64,000 nt of DNA from Wenzhouxiangella sp. XN201. Lineage in GTDB: Bacteria; Pseudomonadota; Gammaproteobacteria; Xanthomonadales; Wenzhouxiangellaceae. A program made the position numbers and the translations under genes. Where the stretch lies: positions 744,001-808,000 of the forward strand of contig NZ_JAAIVI010000017.1 in NCBI RefSeq assembly GCF_011008905.1. Direction: 5' to 3'. Shown one piece after another: positions 1-7,556 of the stretch (its first letter is position 1; each line of letters opens with the position of its first letter). Under the pieces are notes generated by a model that was given only the letters and a program-made list of their open reading frames with translations, did no database searches and was not told the DNA's origin.

Positions 1-652
1 GCACGAAGGTTTCCTGGAGATCGACCGCGGCCGCCGGATCATAGCCGGCGAGCTGCATGTAACGCATGCCGTAGTAATCGGCTTCGCGTTCGGCTTCGCG
101 CGAATAGCGCTGCTGGATGAGCTGGGCGCCGATCATCCCGCCGAGCAGCGCCACCGTGGTGTAGTCGTCATTGTCGGTGCCGGCACCGACGGCAACGGCC
201 CCGAGAATGACGGCGCCCTGGGCCAGGGCGGCGCGTGATGCCGCCTGTGCACTGTGCCGTGCTGCGGCGTGAACGACCTCATGCCCGAGCACAGCGGCCA
301 GTTCCGCCTCGGAGTCGAGCTCGGTCAACAGCCCGCGATTGACGGCAATCTTGCCGCCGGGCAGGGCCCAGGCATTGGGTACGGAACTGTTCAGTACCTG
401 GAATTCGTAGGGCAGTTCGCGATCGGCTGGGTCGGCAACGCTTTGTCCGACACGCTGGACATAGTCGACGAGAGCAGGGTCGAGGACGTAGTCACCGCCC
501 TGGGCCTGGCGCAGCGGGGCATACTGCTGTTCGCCCACCTGGCGCTCCCAGTTCTCGCCGTAGAGACTGAACTCGCTCTCGCCGGTGACCGGATTGGTGG
601 CGCAGGCGGCGAGAAAAAGGGGGATGGCGAGGATGCAGATGATTCGATGCAT
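1..652 (-). CDS. M48 family metalloprotease lipoprotein (C-terminus cut by window edge)
   Basis: The reading frame runs from an ATG at 652 off the left edge, so about 217 N-terminal residues are visible. It starts with a lipoprotein signal (hydrophobic run, then LAAC with the lipidated Cys at residue 17), predicting an exported lipoprotein. The zinc-protease motif HEVVH lies near residue 130, followed by a second metal-ligand region rich in Glu (SREAEREADYYG), as in M48 (BepA/LoiP-like) peptidases. Family members act in the periplasm on misfolded or misassembled outer-membrane proteins. It lies downstream of the DUF3108 gene on the same strand, 231 bp away across a repeat array. The family call is firm; the substrate is not known. 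Confidence 0.88.
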   Translation of the reverse strand, partial: MHRIICILAIPLFLAACATNPVTGESEFSLYGENWERQVGEQQYAPLRQAQGGDYVLDPALVDYVQRVGQSVADPADRELPYEFQVLNSSVPNAWALPGGKIAVNRGLLTELDSEAELAAVLGHEVVHAAARHSAQAASRAALAQGAVILGAVAVGAGTDNDDYTTVALLGGMIGAQLIQQRYSREAEREADYYGMRYMQLAGYDPAAAVDLQETFV

Positions 653-700
653 GGTGGCCTCCGAGCTAAGCGTGATCCTGATTATACGAATCTATGGATT

Positions 701-881
701 GGTTCGCTTGTTGGCTGGTTAGCTTGTTCGCTGGTTAGCTTGTTCGCTGGTTCGGCCGCCGGTCGTTTTGCGGGGCGGCTTCGCCGCGCCGGGTCTCCAG
801 GCCACGGATATCATTGGCCAACCAGCCAACCAGCCAACCAGCCAACCAGCCAACCAGCCAACCAGCCAACCAGCCAACCAG
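701..881. repeat. Inverted pair of 8-bp tandem arrays (unit GGTTNGCT)
   Basis: The left arm (701-754) is about seven degenerate 8-bp units of the form (G/T)GTTNGCT. The right arm (818-881) is exactly eight perfect copies of CCAACCAG, which is the same unit on the opposite strand. The arms are separated by about 63 bp, so the whole could fold as a long hairpin. It fills the gap between the DUF3108 and M48 genes. Related partial arrays occur at 9350-9380, 35987-36002 and 61600-61631. There is no spacer structure, so this is not CRISPR. Confidence 0.9.
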
Positions 882-883
882 TT

Positions 884-1663
884 TTAACAGCCGTTCAATG
901 GCAGGTCGGTGTCCAACAGCCGGATGTCGAGCTTGTCCTTGCCGTCTTCCTGGCGCAGGATGCGCACCGGCATCCAGTGGAAGTCGCCGGCGTGCCAGGA
1001 CAGGTTGTTCTTGTCTGATCCGGGGTTTTCGATACGGCGGATCCGTACGGCCTCGAAGCAGCCGGCGGGGACTTCAACGCGCTCTTCACCGTCGAAGGTG
1101 TACTGCTTCTGCTTGATCTCGTCGCGGTCGAGCAGGGTGAAGTCATGTGTTGCGCGGCGCTGTTCGGGGTCGGCCAGGTTGACCGCCAGTTGCAAACGCA
1201 GGCTCAGGGGGTCGACCAGGTTGTCGACCAGTTCCACGGTCTTTGTAATTTCCTCGGTGCGCACCTCTGTGGTCCCAGCCTTCCAGTCCGTGCGGTGCTG
1301 GAAGAAGCGGTTGTTGGCCGGGGCGTGCTGGGCATGGTGGTAGGTCAGCATTGCGATGCGATCGCCGCGCCAGACGAAGTGGGCGGCTTCCTCGGCAGAG
1401 ACGTTCAGTGCCTTGACCCACCAGGCCGTGGCCCGGGTATCGGAACGGTAGTGCCATACGCCGTTTTCGAGTTGCCGGAGGCTGACCGCCAGTTCGCCGA
1501 TTTTCTTGCCGTGGCGCAGGACTTCGTAGTGAGCTTCGTGCGGTGGCAGGGGCGGTTCTTCAGCGGCCATGGCCGGCATCAAGAAGGCCACCGTCGCGAC
1601 CAAGATCGCGATCGAGTAGCAGCGGCTGACGCAGCGGTGTGTCGTCGAGGTGGGTGCTGTCAT
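884..1663 (-). CDS. DUF3108 domain-containing exported protein
   Basis: This 259-residue protein has an N-terminal signal peptide (hydrophobic run ending near PAMAAEE) and then a DUF3108 beta-rich domain, recognisable by HYEVLRHGKKIGE near the N-terminus and a C-terminal FHWMPVRILRQEDG stretch. Its function is not established; the family is periplasmic or outer-membrane associated. The ATG at 1663 was chosen because it directly precedes the signal peptide; upstream codons in this frame lie deep inside purN. It overlaps the end of purN by 104 bp in another frame. The purM-purN-DUF3108 order is common in gammaproteobacteria. Confidence 0.82.
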   Translation of the reverse strand: MTAPTSTTHRCVSRCYSIAILVATVAFLMPAMAAEEPPLPPHEAHYEVLRHGKKIGELAVSLRQLENGVWHYRSDTRATAWWVKALNVSAEEAAHFVWRGDRIAMLTYHHAQHAPANNRFFQHRTDWKAGTTEVRTEEITKTVELVDNLVDPLSLRLQLAVNLADPEQRRATHDFTLLDRDEIKQKQYTFDGEERVEVPAGCFEAVRIRRIENPGSDKNNLSWHAGDFHWMPVRILRQEDGKDKLDIRLLDTDLPLNGC

Positions 1664-2255
1664 GGTGGAGTTCGACCCGGTGTTTGAGCAAAAGTGCCAG
1701 CGTAGCAGGGTAGAGCAGGTGTTCCAGCGGCAGCAGTCGCTCGGCCAATGCGTCGGCGGTGTCGCCGGGCCGAACCGCCACGCGCGCCTGGCTGATGACC
1801 GGGCCGGCATCCAGGTCTGGCGTGACGAAGTGGACGCTGGCGCCGTGTTCATGTTCGCCCGCGTCGAGAACGCGCCGGTGGGTGTGCAGGCCGCGATGGC
1901 GAGGCAGCAGGGAAGGGTGGATGTTGAGCATTCGCCCGAGATAGTGCTGCACCAGTTCTCGGCCGAGCACACGCATGAAACCGGCCAACACGATAAAGCG
2001 CGGATCGAAGCCGTCGATGGCGGTCATCAGCGCCCGCTCGAAGGCGGACCGGTCCGGAAATCGGGCAGGCTCGATCATGACCGTGTCCAGGCCATGTCGC
2101 GCTGCATGATTGAGCCCGGCCGCTTGCGGACGATCACTGACGACGGCCGCGATGCGTGCCGGCAGGCGCCCGGCCTCGATGGCAGCTTGTATCGCTTGCA
2201 GGTTGCTGCCCCGCCCGGAAATCAGGACGACCAGGCGGGCCGGTTCCGCTGCCAT
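1560..2255 (-). CDS. purN: Phosphoribosylglycinamide formyltransferase
   Basis: GART transformylase transfers a formyl group from 10-formyl-tetrahydrofolate to GAR in de novo purine synthesis. The N-terminus shows the typical VVLISGRGSNLQA loop, the folate site has NIHPSLLP (catalytic Asn and His), and the catalytic Asp lies in HGASVHFVTPDLDAG. At 231 residues it is longer than the E. coli enzyme (about 212). The extra C-terminal tail is the part that overlaps the DUF3108 gene. The ATG at 2255 follows the purM stop by one base, so the two are one translational unit. Confidence 0.95.
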   Translation of the reverse strand: MAAEPARLVVLISGRGSNLQAIQAAIEAGRLPARIAAVVSDRPQAAGLNHAARHGLDTVMIEPARFPDRSAFERALMTAIDGFDPRFIVLAGFMRVLGRELVQHYLGRMLNIHPSLLPRHRGLHTHRRVLDAGEHEHGASVHFVTPDLDAGPVISQARVAVRPGDTADALAERLLPLEHLLYPATLALLLKHRVELHHDSTHLDDTPLRQPLLLDRDLGRDGGLLDAGHGR

Positions 2256-2256
2256 G

Positions 2257-3288
2257 TCAGAGATAGTGCACCCGATCGCCGTCGGCATGCTCCGTGACCC
2301 GGCCGATGGTGACGACCGGCTCGTCGAGCGCATCGGCAATGCGCGCTACCTCGCCTTCCGGCACGACCAGCACAAAGCCGATGCCCAGGTTGAAAGTGCG
2401 CCGCAGTTCCGCATTGCTGATGCCGCCGGCATCGCGCAGCCACTCGAACACCGCCGGCAAGGACCAGGCGGCGGCGTCGATTTCGAGCCCGAGTCCGTCG
2501 GGCAAGACCCGGACGATATTCTCGGTCAGGCCGCCGCCGGTGATGTGGGCCATGCCGCGGATGTCATGCTCGCCCAGCAGCTGCCGGACCTCGGGGACGT
2601 AGATCCGCGTCGGCGCCAGCAGTGCCTCGCCCAGGCTGGTCTCTCCCATCGGCTGCTCGAGCGCGGCCTGGCTGACTTCGATGACCTTGCGTATCAGTGA
2701 ATAGCCGTTGCTGTGCGGTCCGCTCGAGGCCAGCCCCAGCACGACGCAGTCGGTGTCGATGTTGGAACCGTCGATGATGCCGTCGCGCTCGACCGCGCCG
2801 ACGGCAAAGCCGGCCAGGTCGTATTCGCCGTCGCCATACATGCCCGGCATTTCGGCCGTCTCGCCGCCGATCAGGGCGCAGCCGGCCTGCTGGCAGCCTT
2901 CGGCAATCCCGGCGACCACATCGGCAGCGGCATCGACATCAAGCCGGCCGCAGGCGAAGTAGTCGAGAAAGAACAGCGGCTCGGCCCCACACACCAGAAT
3001 GTCGTTGACGCACATGGCGACCAGGTCGATACCGATGCTGTCGTGGCGGTCCAGTTGCCGGGCCAGCAGCAGCTTCGTGCCGACACCGTCGGTGCCCGAG
3101 ACCAGCACCGGATCGCGAAACTTGTCACCCAGGTGGAACAGCCCGCCGAAACCGCCCAGCCCGCCGAGCACTTCAGGGCGAGTGGTCCTGGCCACCAGCG
3201 GTTTGATGCGGTCGATCAGGGCGTTGCCGGCATCAATGTCGACACCGGCATCGCGATAGCTCAGGGACGGGCGTTTGCGCTCGGACAT
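2257..3288 (-). CDS. purM: Phosphoribosylformylglycinamidine cyclo-ligase
   Basis: AIR synthetase, 343 residues, close to the E. coli length (345). It closes the imidazole ring using ATP in purine biosynthesis. Diagnostic stretches are [13 protein letters not shown] at the start, [40 protein letters not shown] and the late [11 protein letters not shown]. The ATG at 3288 gives the standard N-terminus ([15 protein letters not shown]). It leads the purM-purN(-DUF3108) operon and is divergent from the DUF2066 gene, with 133 bp between them. A weak CATAAT -10 candidate lies on the minus strand near 3324. Confidence 0.96.
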   Translation of the reverse strand: MSERKRPSLSYRDAGVDIDAGNALIDRIKPLVARTTRPEVLGGLGGFGGLFHLGDKFRDPVLVSGTDGVGTKLLLARQLDRHDSIGIDLVAMCVNDILVCGAEPLFFLDYFACGRLDVDAAADVVAGIAEGCQQAGCALIGGETAEMPGMYGDGEYDLAGFAVGAVERDGIIDGSNIDTDCVVLGLASSGPHSNGYSLIRKVIEVSQAALEQPMGETSLGEALLAPTRIYVPEVRQLLGEHDIRGMAHITGGGLTENIVRVLPDGLGLEIDAAAWSLPAVFEWLRDAGGISNAELRRTFNLGIGFVLVVPEGEVARIADALDEPVVTIGRVTEHADGDRVHYL

Positions 3289-3421
3289 GGGTTTGGCCGC
3301 GGAGAGTAAGGATTGCCGCACATTATGACGGATTGGGCCGGCAGTTTGATCGCTGTTGCGGGCTCTCTCCCAGCGTCGGAAACGCGGCTGAAGACCTGCG
3401 CGCCTGTGCTATCTTTGCGCC

Positions 3422-4468
3422 GTGATGATTCGCTTGCTGTTCATTTCCCTGACTCTGGCGACCGCGCTGACAGCACAGCCGGTCTGCGCCACGCCGCTGT
3501 ATGTCGGCGAGGTGGCGATCGAGCGGCAGCCGGGCAGCGCGGGCGATCGCCTGGCGGCGCTCGACCAGGTGCTTGCCCGGCTGACGGGCCGCTTCGAGGG
3601 CTCGCTGGTCCGGGAGCTCGGGCTCGGGCCGGAAGATCTCGATGAGCTGGTGCTTTCGCAGCAGCTTGCCGAGCGTTCTGTCGTCACGCCTTCGGGTGAG
3701 AGTGAAGAGGAGTTGCGCCTGGAAGTCGAGTTCGACGAGCCGACCATCAATGAACTGTTGCGCCGCAACCAACTGCCACGCTGGGGGCGGGAGCGCTCGG
3801 CGGTGTTGCTGTGGATGGCCATCGAGGATGAAGCGGGCGCCCGCTTTGTCGAAAGCCCCCATCTGGAATACCTGGTTCTTGAACATGCGCGGCGGGTCGG
3901 GCTGGACGTCATTCGGCCGCTCAGCGATGCGCTTGATCTGGCTGAAGTCACCCTGGCTGACGTACGCGGCGGTTTTCTCGGCTCTGCCGAGGCGAGCGCG
4001 CAGCGATATGGCGCCAGCGTGATCGCGATGCTCGATTTGCGTCGGCGTGGTGACGACGATGATGCCGTCCTCTGGAACGCGCGCTGGCGCTGGCGGGTCG
4101 AGGGGCAGGACGCCGGCCTCGACCGGTCCGGCGAAGATGTCGAAGCGCTGATCCGCGCAGGTTTGCAACGCCTGTCCTCGCAGCTGGCGGGCCGCTACGG
4201 CGTGCTCGATACCGACGGTGCCCCCACGCGCTGGCTGATTGGGGTCGATGGCATCGTCGATGAAGTTCAGTATGCCGAGGTATTACGCCATCTGGACAAC
4301 CTGAGTGTGGTGGAGAACGTGCGGGTCGTCTCGGCGGTCGAGCGCGAAGTGGTTTTCGAAGTGCTCGCCCGAGGTGAGCGCATCGAGCGTTACCTGACCA
4401 TGGGCGGCTTGCTGGTTCCCCGACAGGGTCGAACTGGCAATCGCCTCGACTTCAGGCTGGCGCGTTGA
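3422..4468 (+). CDS. DUF2066 domain-containing exported protein
   Basis: This protein of about 348 residues has a signal peptide (MIRLLFISLTLATALTAQ, cleavage near VCATP) and then a DUF2066 domain, recognised by YVGEVAIERQ near the N-terminus, the central Leu-rich part, and the neighbourhood. The start is either GTG at 3422 or the adjacent ATG at 3425. Its function is unknown; it is predicted periplasmic. It is the first gene of a tightly packed run (DUF2066, CDP-alcohol phosphatidyltransferase, hda), an arrangement conserved opposite purM in many gammaproteobacteria. Confidence 0.8.
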   Translation: MMIRLLFISLTLATALTAQPVCATPLYVGEVAIERQPGSAGDRLAALDQVLARLTGRFEGSLVRELGLGPEDLDELVLSQQLAERSVVTPSGESEEELRLEVEFDEPTINELLRRNQLPRWGRERSAVLLWMAIEDEAGARFVESPHLEYLVLEHARRVGLDVIRPLSDALDLAEVTLADVRGGFLGSAEASAQRYGASVIAMLDLRRRGDDDDAVLWNARWRWRVEGQDAGLDRSGEDVEALIRAGLQRLSSQLAGRYGVLDTDGAPTRWLIGVDGIVDEVQYAEVLRHLDNLSVVENVRVVSAVEREVVFEVLARGERIERYLTMGGLLVPRQGRTGNRLDFRLAR

Positions 4469-5046
4469 ACCTCAGTTTCCTGCCCAATCTGCTCACTATC
4501 GGCCGGATGCTGGTCGTGCCGCCGATGGTCTGGCTGTTGCTGATCGGAGAGTATCAGTGGGCGCTGGCGCTGGCGGTGTTTGCCGGTGTTTCCGATTTGC
4601 TCGACGGCTGGCTGGCGCGGCGATTCGGCTGGCAGACGCGCTGGGGTGGCGTGTTCGATCCGCTGGCCGACAAGCTGCTGATGATGGCCGGCTACCTGAC
4701 GCTCGGCTGGCTGGGCGAATTGCCCTGGTGGCTGATTGGCATGGTGGTGTTTCGCGACCTGGTGATCGTGGTCGGAGGTTACATCTACTACACCCGCTTT
4801 GAGCGATTCGAGGCCGAGCCGACCCAGCTGTCGCGATTCAATACGTTCTGCCAGGTTTTCCTGCTGTGGTTCGTGCTCGTTCGCCTGGCCGGCGTTTCCC
4901 TGCCGCCGGAGGCGCAGATCGGCCTGGTCTGGCTGGTCGGCGTACTGGTCGTTCTGACGCTCGTTCAGTATGTCTGGATCTGGGCCGGGCGGGCTGTCGA
5001 GGTCAGTCGATCGCGCCGTGAGGGCGGTGACGGCCCGGCATCCTGA
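4465..5046 (+). CDS. CDP-alcohol phosphatidyltransferase family membrane protein
   Basis: This is a 193-residue integral membrane protein with several hydrophobic helices. The family signature D-G-x2-A-R-x8-G-x3-D-x3-D is complete (LLDGWLARRFG then GGVFDPLADK). Such enzymes swap CMP for an alcohol head group on CDP-diacylglycerol (PgsA/CLS type). The head group cannot be read from sequence. The predicted start is TTG at 4465, overlapping the TGA of the upstream gene, which implies translational coupling. It is followed closely by hda. Confidence 0.87.
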   Translation: MNLSFLPNLLTIGRMLVVPPMVWLLLIGEYQWALALAVFAGVSDLLDGWLARRFGWQTRWGGVFDPLADKLLMMAGYLTLGWLGELPWWLIGMVVFRDLVIVVGGYIYYTRFERFEAEPTQLSRFNTFCQVFLLWFVLVRLAGVSLPPEAQIGLVWLVGVLVVLTLVQYVWIWAGRAVEVSRSRREGGDGPAS

Positions 5047-5056
5047 AGGTGCCGCC

Positions 5057-5731
5057 GTGAGTCGTACCCAGCTTCCCCTGGCGCTCAAGCCGCCACGCCG
5101 GCCACGCTTTGACAACTTCGTTGCCGGCCCCAATCAGGCGGTCATTGCCACACTGTCGCAGGGCGTCGAGCGCGGCGGCTGGTATTTTCTGGTGGGTCCG
5201 GCCGGCAGCGGGCGTTCGCACCTGGTTTCCGCCTTTTTCTCCGACCGCTGTCAGCGAGACGAACAGGCGCATTTCATCGCCCCGGGCAATCCACAGCAGC
5301 GCTTGTTGCTCGGGCATGCCGATGGCGACTGGGTCGTGCTCGATGACATCGACATTCTGGCCGGTGACGACGATGGCGAGCTGGCCCTGTTCAATGCGCT
5401 CAATCGCTGGCGAGCCGGGCGTACAGGGGTGCTCATGAGCGGAACAGGGCGCGACGGTTTCGTGCTGCCCGACCTGCGTTCACGCCTGGGCCAGGCCACG
5501 CGCTTGACGCTCAAGCCGCTGGAGGAAGGCGATCTGGGCGAGCTGGTGCGCCGCATGGCGGCCGAACACGAAGTGTTGCTCGGCCGCGGGGTGGTCGACT
5601 ACATCCTCAGCCGGGCGCCGAGAAACGCCGGCCGGATCGCCGAGCTGGTCGAATCCGGCGCCCGCCGCGCCCTGACCGAGCGGCGCACCCTTTCGGTGCC
5701 GTTGGTGAGGGAGATATTAAGCACCAAATAA
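5057..5731 (+). CDS. hda: DnaA regulatory inactivator Hda
   Basis: This 224-residue DnaA-like AAA+ protein would, with the DNA sliding clamp, promote ATP hydrolysis on DnaA and so limit re-initiation. An N-terminal clamp-binding motif is visible (TQLPLAL), followed by Walker A GPAGSGRSH (Arg replacing the usual Lys, as in other Hda proteins) and Walker B VVLDDIDIL. The GTG at 5057 is chosen over upstream codons because it has an AAGGTG ribosome site and gives the canonical N-terminus. The last four codons (Ser-Thr-Lys-stop) are formed by the repeat element that begins there. Confidence 0.93.
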   Translation: MSRTQLPLALKPPRRPRFDNFVAGPNQAVIATLSQGVERGGWYFLVGPAGSGRSHLVSAFFSDRCQRDEQAHFIAPGNPQQRLLLGHADGDWVVLDDIDILAGDDDGELALFNALNRWRAGRTGVLMSGTGRDGFVLPDLRSRLGQATRLTLKPLEEGDLGELVRRMAAEHEVLLGRGVVDYILSRAPRNAGRIAELVESGARRALTERRTLSVPLVREILSTK

Positions 5732-5884
5732 CAAGCACCACATCAAACAAATTCCAATTTCTAATGCTCGAATGACCGAAACGGGTGCCAGCTTCCAGGG
5801 AAAGGCCGGGATGCGGTCCCGTTTTGATCATTGGGATTTGATCATTGGCACTTGTTTGATGTGGTGCTTGGAATTTGATCATTG
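5719..5884. repeat. Inverted-repeat element between hda and asnB
   Basis: A perfect 18-bp inverted repeat, AAGCACCACATCAAACAA, lies at 5733-5750 with its complement at 5852-5869. Outside and inside it are short repeats: AAGCACCA twice on the left (5719, 5733) and TTTGATCATTG three times on the right. The interior is AT-richer than its neighbours and contains a smaller AAACGGG/CCCGTTT stem. It shares the segment TTCGAATGACCGAAA with the elements near 56.5 and 57.3 kb. It sits between convergent genes and could also act as a bidirectional transcription barrier. Confidence 0.85.
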
Positions 5885-5888
5885 AATG

Positions 5889-7547
5889 CTAGTAGGCATC
5901 CTGATGCACTCCCTTCACCGCTCTTCCCGAAGGATCAGCCGTATTGGCAAAGTTCTCATCCCACGCCAGCGCCTCGGGCGTGGAGCAGGCGACCGACGGC
6001 CCGCCGGGTACCGTGGCGGCCGCAGCCGGCGAGGGGAAATGGCGTTCGAACAGTCGTCGGTAGAGACAGGCTTCCTTCGTCGCCGGTGGATTGATCGGGA
6101 AACGACGAGTGGCCTCGGCCAGTTCGCGGTCGCTGACTGTTTCTTCGGCGCGGGCCTTGAGCGCGTCGATCCAGCCGTAGCCAACCCCATCGGAAAACTG
6201 CTCTTTCTGGCGCCAGAGAATCTCGTCGGGCAGCAGGTCAGCGCCGGCCTCGCGCAGGATGGCCTTTTCGGGTCGGTCCGGGCCCGGCATCTTGGCGGCC
6301 GGGTCGATCGACATGGCCACGTCGAGGAATTCGAGATCCAGGAAGGGGACGCGCGCCTCCACGCCCCAGGCAGCCATCGCCTTGTTGGCGCGCAGGCAGT
6401 CGAACTGGTGCAGCTTGTCGAGCTTGCGGACGGTTTCGGCGTGGAAGGCCTGCGCATTCGGTGCCTTGTGAAAATACAGGTAACCGCCGAAGATTTCGTC
6501 GGCACCCTCCCCGGAGAGCACCATCTTGATGCCCATGGCCTTGATGCGACGTGCCAGCAGGAACATCGGGGTCGACGCCCGCACGGTGGTGACGTCGTAG
6601 GTCTCGATGTGGGCGATGACGTCGTCCAGCGCATCAAGGCCTTCCTGGATGGTGTAGTGGAATTCGTGATGCTGGGTTCCGATGGCCTCTGCGGCAATGC
6701 GCGCGGCAGCCAGGTCGGGTGAGCCTTCCAGGCCGATGGCGAAAGAGTGCAGTCGGGGCCACCAGGCGGCCTCGGTGTCGTCCGACTCGACGCGGCGGTC
6801 TGCATAGTGCTTGGTGATTGCGGCGATCAGCGAGGAATCCAGGCCGCCGGAAAGCAGCACGCCATAGGGCACGTCGCCCATCATCTGGCGGTGGATCGCG
6901 TCTTCCAGCGATTGGCGCAGTCGGATAGGGTCGGCCGGCTGACTCGCATTGCCGAAATCGCGCCAGGCCGGCTCGTACCAGCGGCGGATTACTCCTTCGG
7001 CGGAATCGAGCAGGTGGCCCGGCGGAAAGGCCTCGACCTGTCTGCACCAGGGTTCGATGGCCTTCAGTTCGGAGGCGACCCAGAGCATGCCGTCCTCGTC
7101 GCGGCCGTGGTAGAGCGGCATGACACCGAGCGGGTCGCGGGCAATCAGGTAACGGTCCTTGTCCTCGTCGTAGAGGACGAAGGCGAAGATGCCGTTGAGG
7201 CGGTTCAGGAAGTCGGTGCCGAAGCGTTGGTAGAGAGCGAGGATGACTTCGCAGTCGGAGCCGGTGCGAAAGTCATAGTCGCCGCAGTCGGTTCGCAGCT
7301 GGCGGTGGTTGTAGATTTCGCCGTTGACGCCCAGCACCTGCTTTTCGTCTGGCGAGAGAATGGGTTGGGCGCCGGAGTCGACATCGACGATGGCCAGGCG
7401 CTCATGGGCGATGACCGCCCGGTCGTGGACGTAGATGCCGCTCCAGTCGGGCCCGCGATGGCGTTGTCTACGCGAGGCCTCCAAGGCAAGACCCCGCAGG
7501 CCGGTGCGACCTGCGGGGATCTCGAATAGCCCGAGAATCGAGCACAC
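5889..7547 (-). CDS. asnB: Asparagine synthase (glutamine-hydrolysing)
   Basis: At 552 residues this is essentially the length of E. coli AsnB (554). The N-terminal Ntn glutaminase domain begins MCSILG, with Cys2 as nucleophile, then QRHRGPDWSG and VNGEIYNH for glutamine binding. The C-terminal synthetase domain has the ATP-pyrophosphatase loop LSGGLDSSL near residue 235 and SGEGADEIFGGYLYF. It makes asparagine from aspartate, glutamine and ATP in the cytoplasm. It is followed at once upstream on the same strand by the large lipoprotein gene (9 bp gap), so the two may be cotranscribed. Confidence 0.95.
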   Translation of the reverse strand: MCSILGLFEIPAGRTGLRGLALEASRRQRHRGPDWSGIYVHDRAVIAHERLAIVDVDSGAQPILSPDEKQVLGVNGEIYNHRQLRTDCGDYDFRTGSDCEVILALYQRFGTDFLNRLNGIFAFVLYDEDKDRYLIARDPLGVMPLYHGRDEDGMLWVASELKAIEPWCRQVEAFPPGHLLDSAEGVIRRWYEPAWRDFGNASQPADPIRLRQSLEDAIHRQMMGDVPYGVLLSGGLDSSLIAAITKHYADRRVESDDTEAAWWPRLHSFAIGLEGSPDLAAARIAAEAIGTQHHEFHYTIQEGLDALDDVIAHIETYDVTTVRASTPMFLLARRIKAMGIKMVLSGEGADEIFGGYLYFHKAPNAQAFHAETVRKLDKLHQFDCLRANKAMAAWGVEARVPFLDLEFLDVAMSIDPAAKMPGPDRPEKAILREAGADLLPDEILWRQKEQFSDGVGYGWIDALKARAEETVSDRELAEATRRFPINPPATKEACLYRRLFERHFPSPAAAATVPGGPSVACSTPEALAWDENFANTADPSGRAVKGVHQDAY

Positions 7548-7556
7548 CTGGGAGAC

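Noticed and set aside
818-881. Regular repeat run resembling a CRISPR array
   Set aside because: The units are 8 bp, contiguous and without spacers, and no cas genes are nearby; it is a simple tandem repeat.
254-1018. Plus-strand open frame of 254 codons spanning the 8-bp arrays
   Set aside because: It runs antisense through the M48 gene and the repeats, giving a Gln/Pro/Ser low-complexity stretch; no coding evidence.
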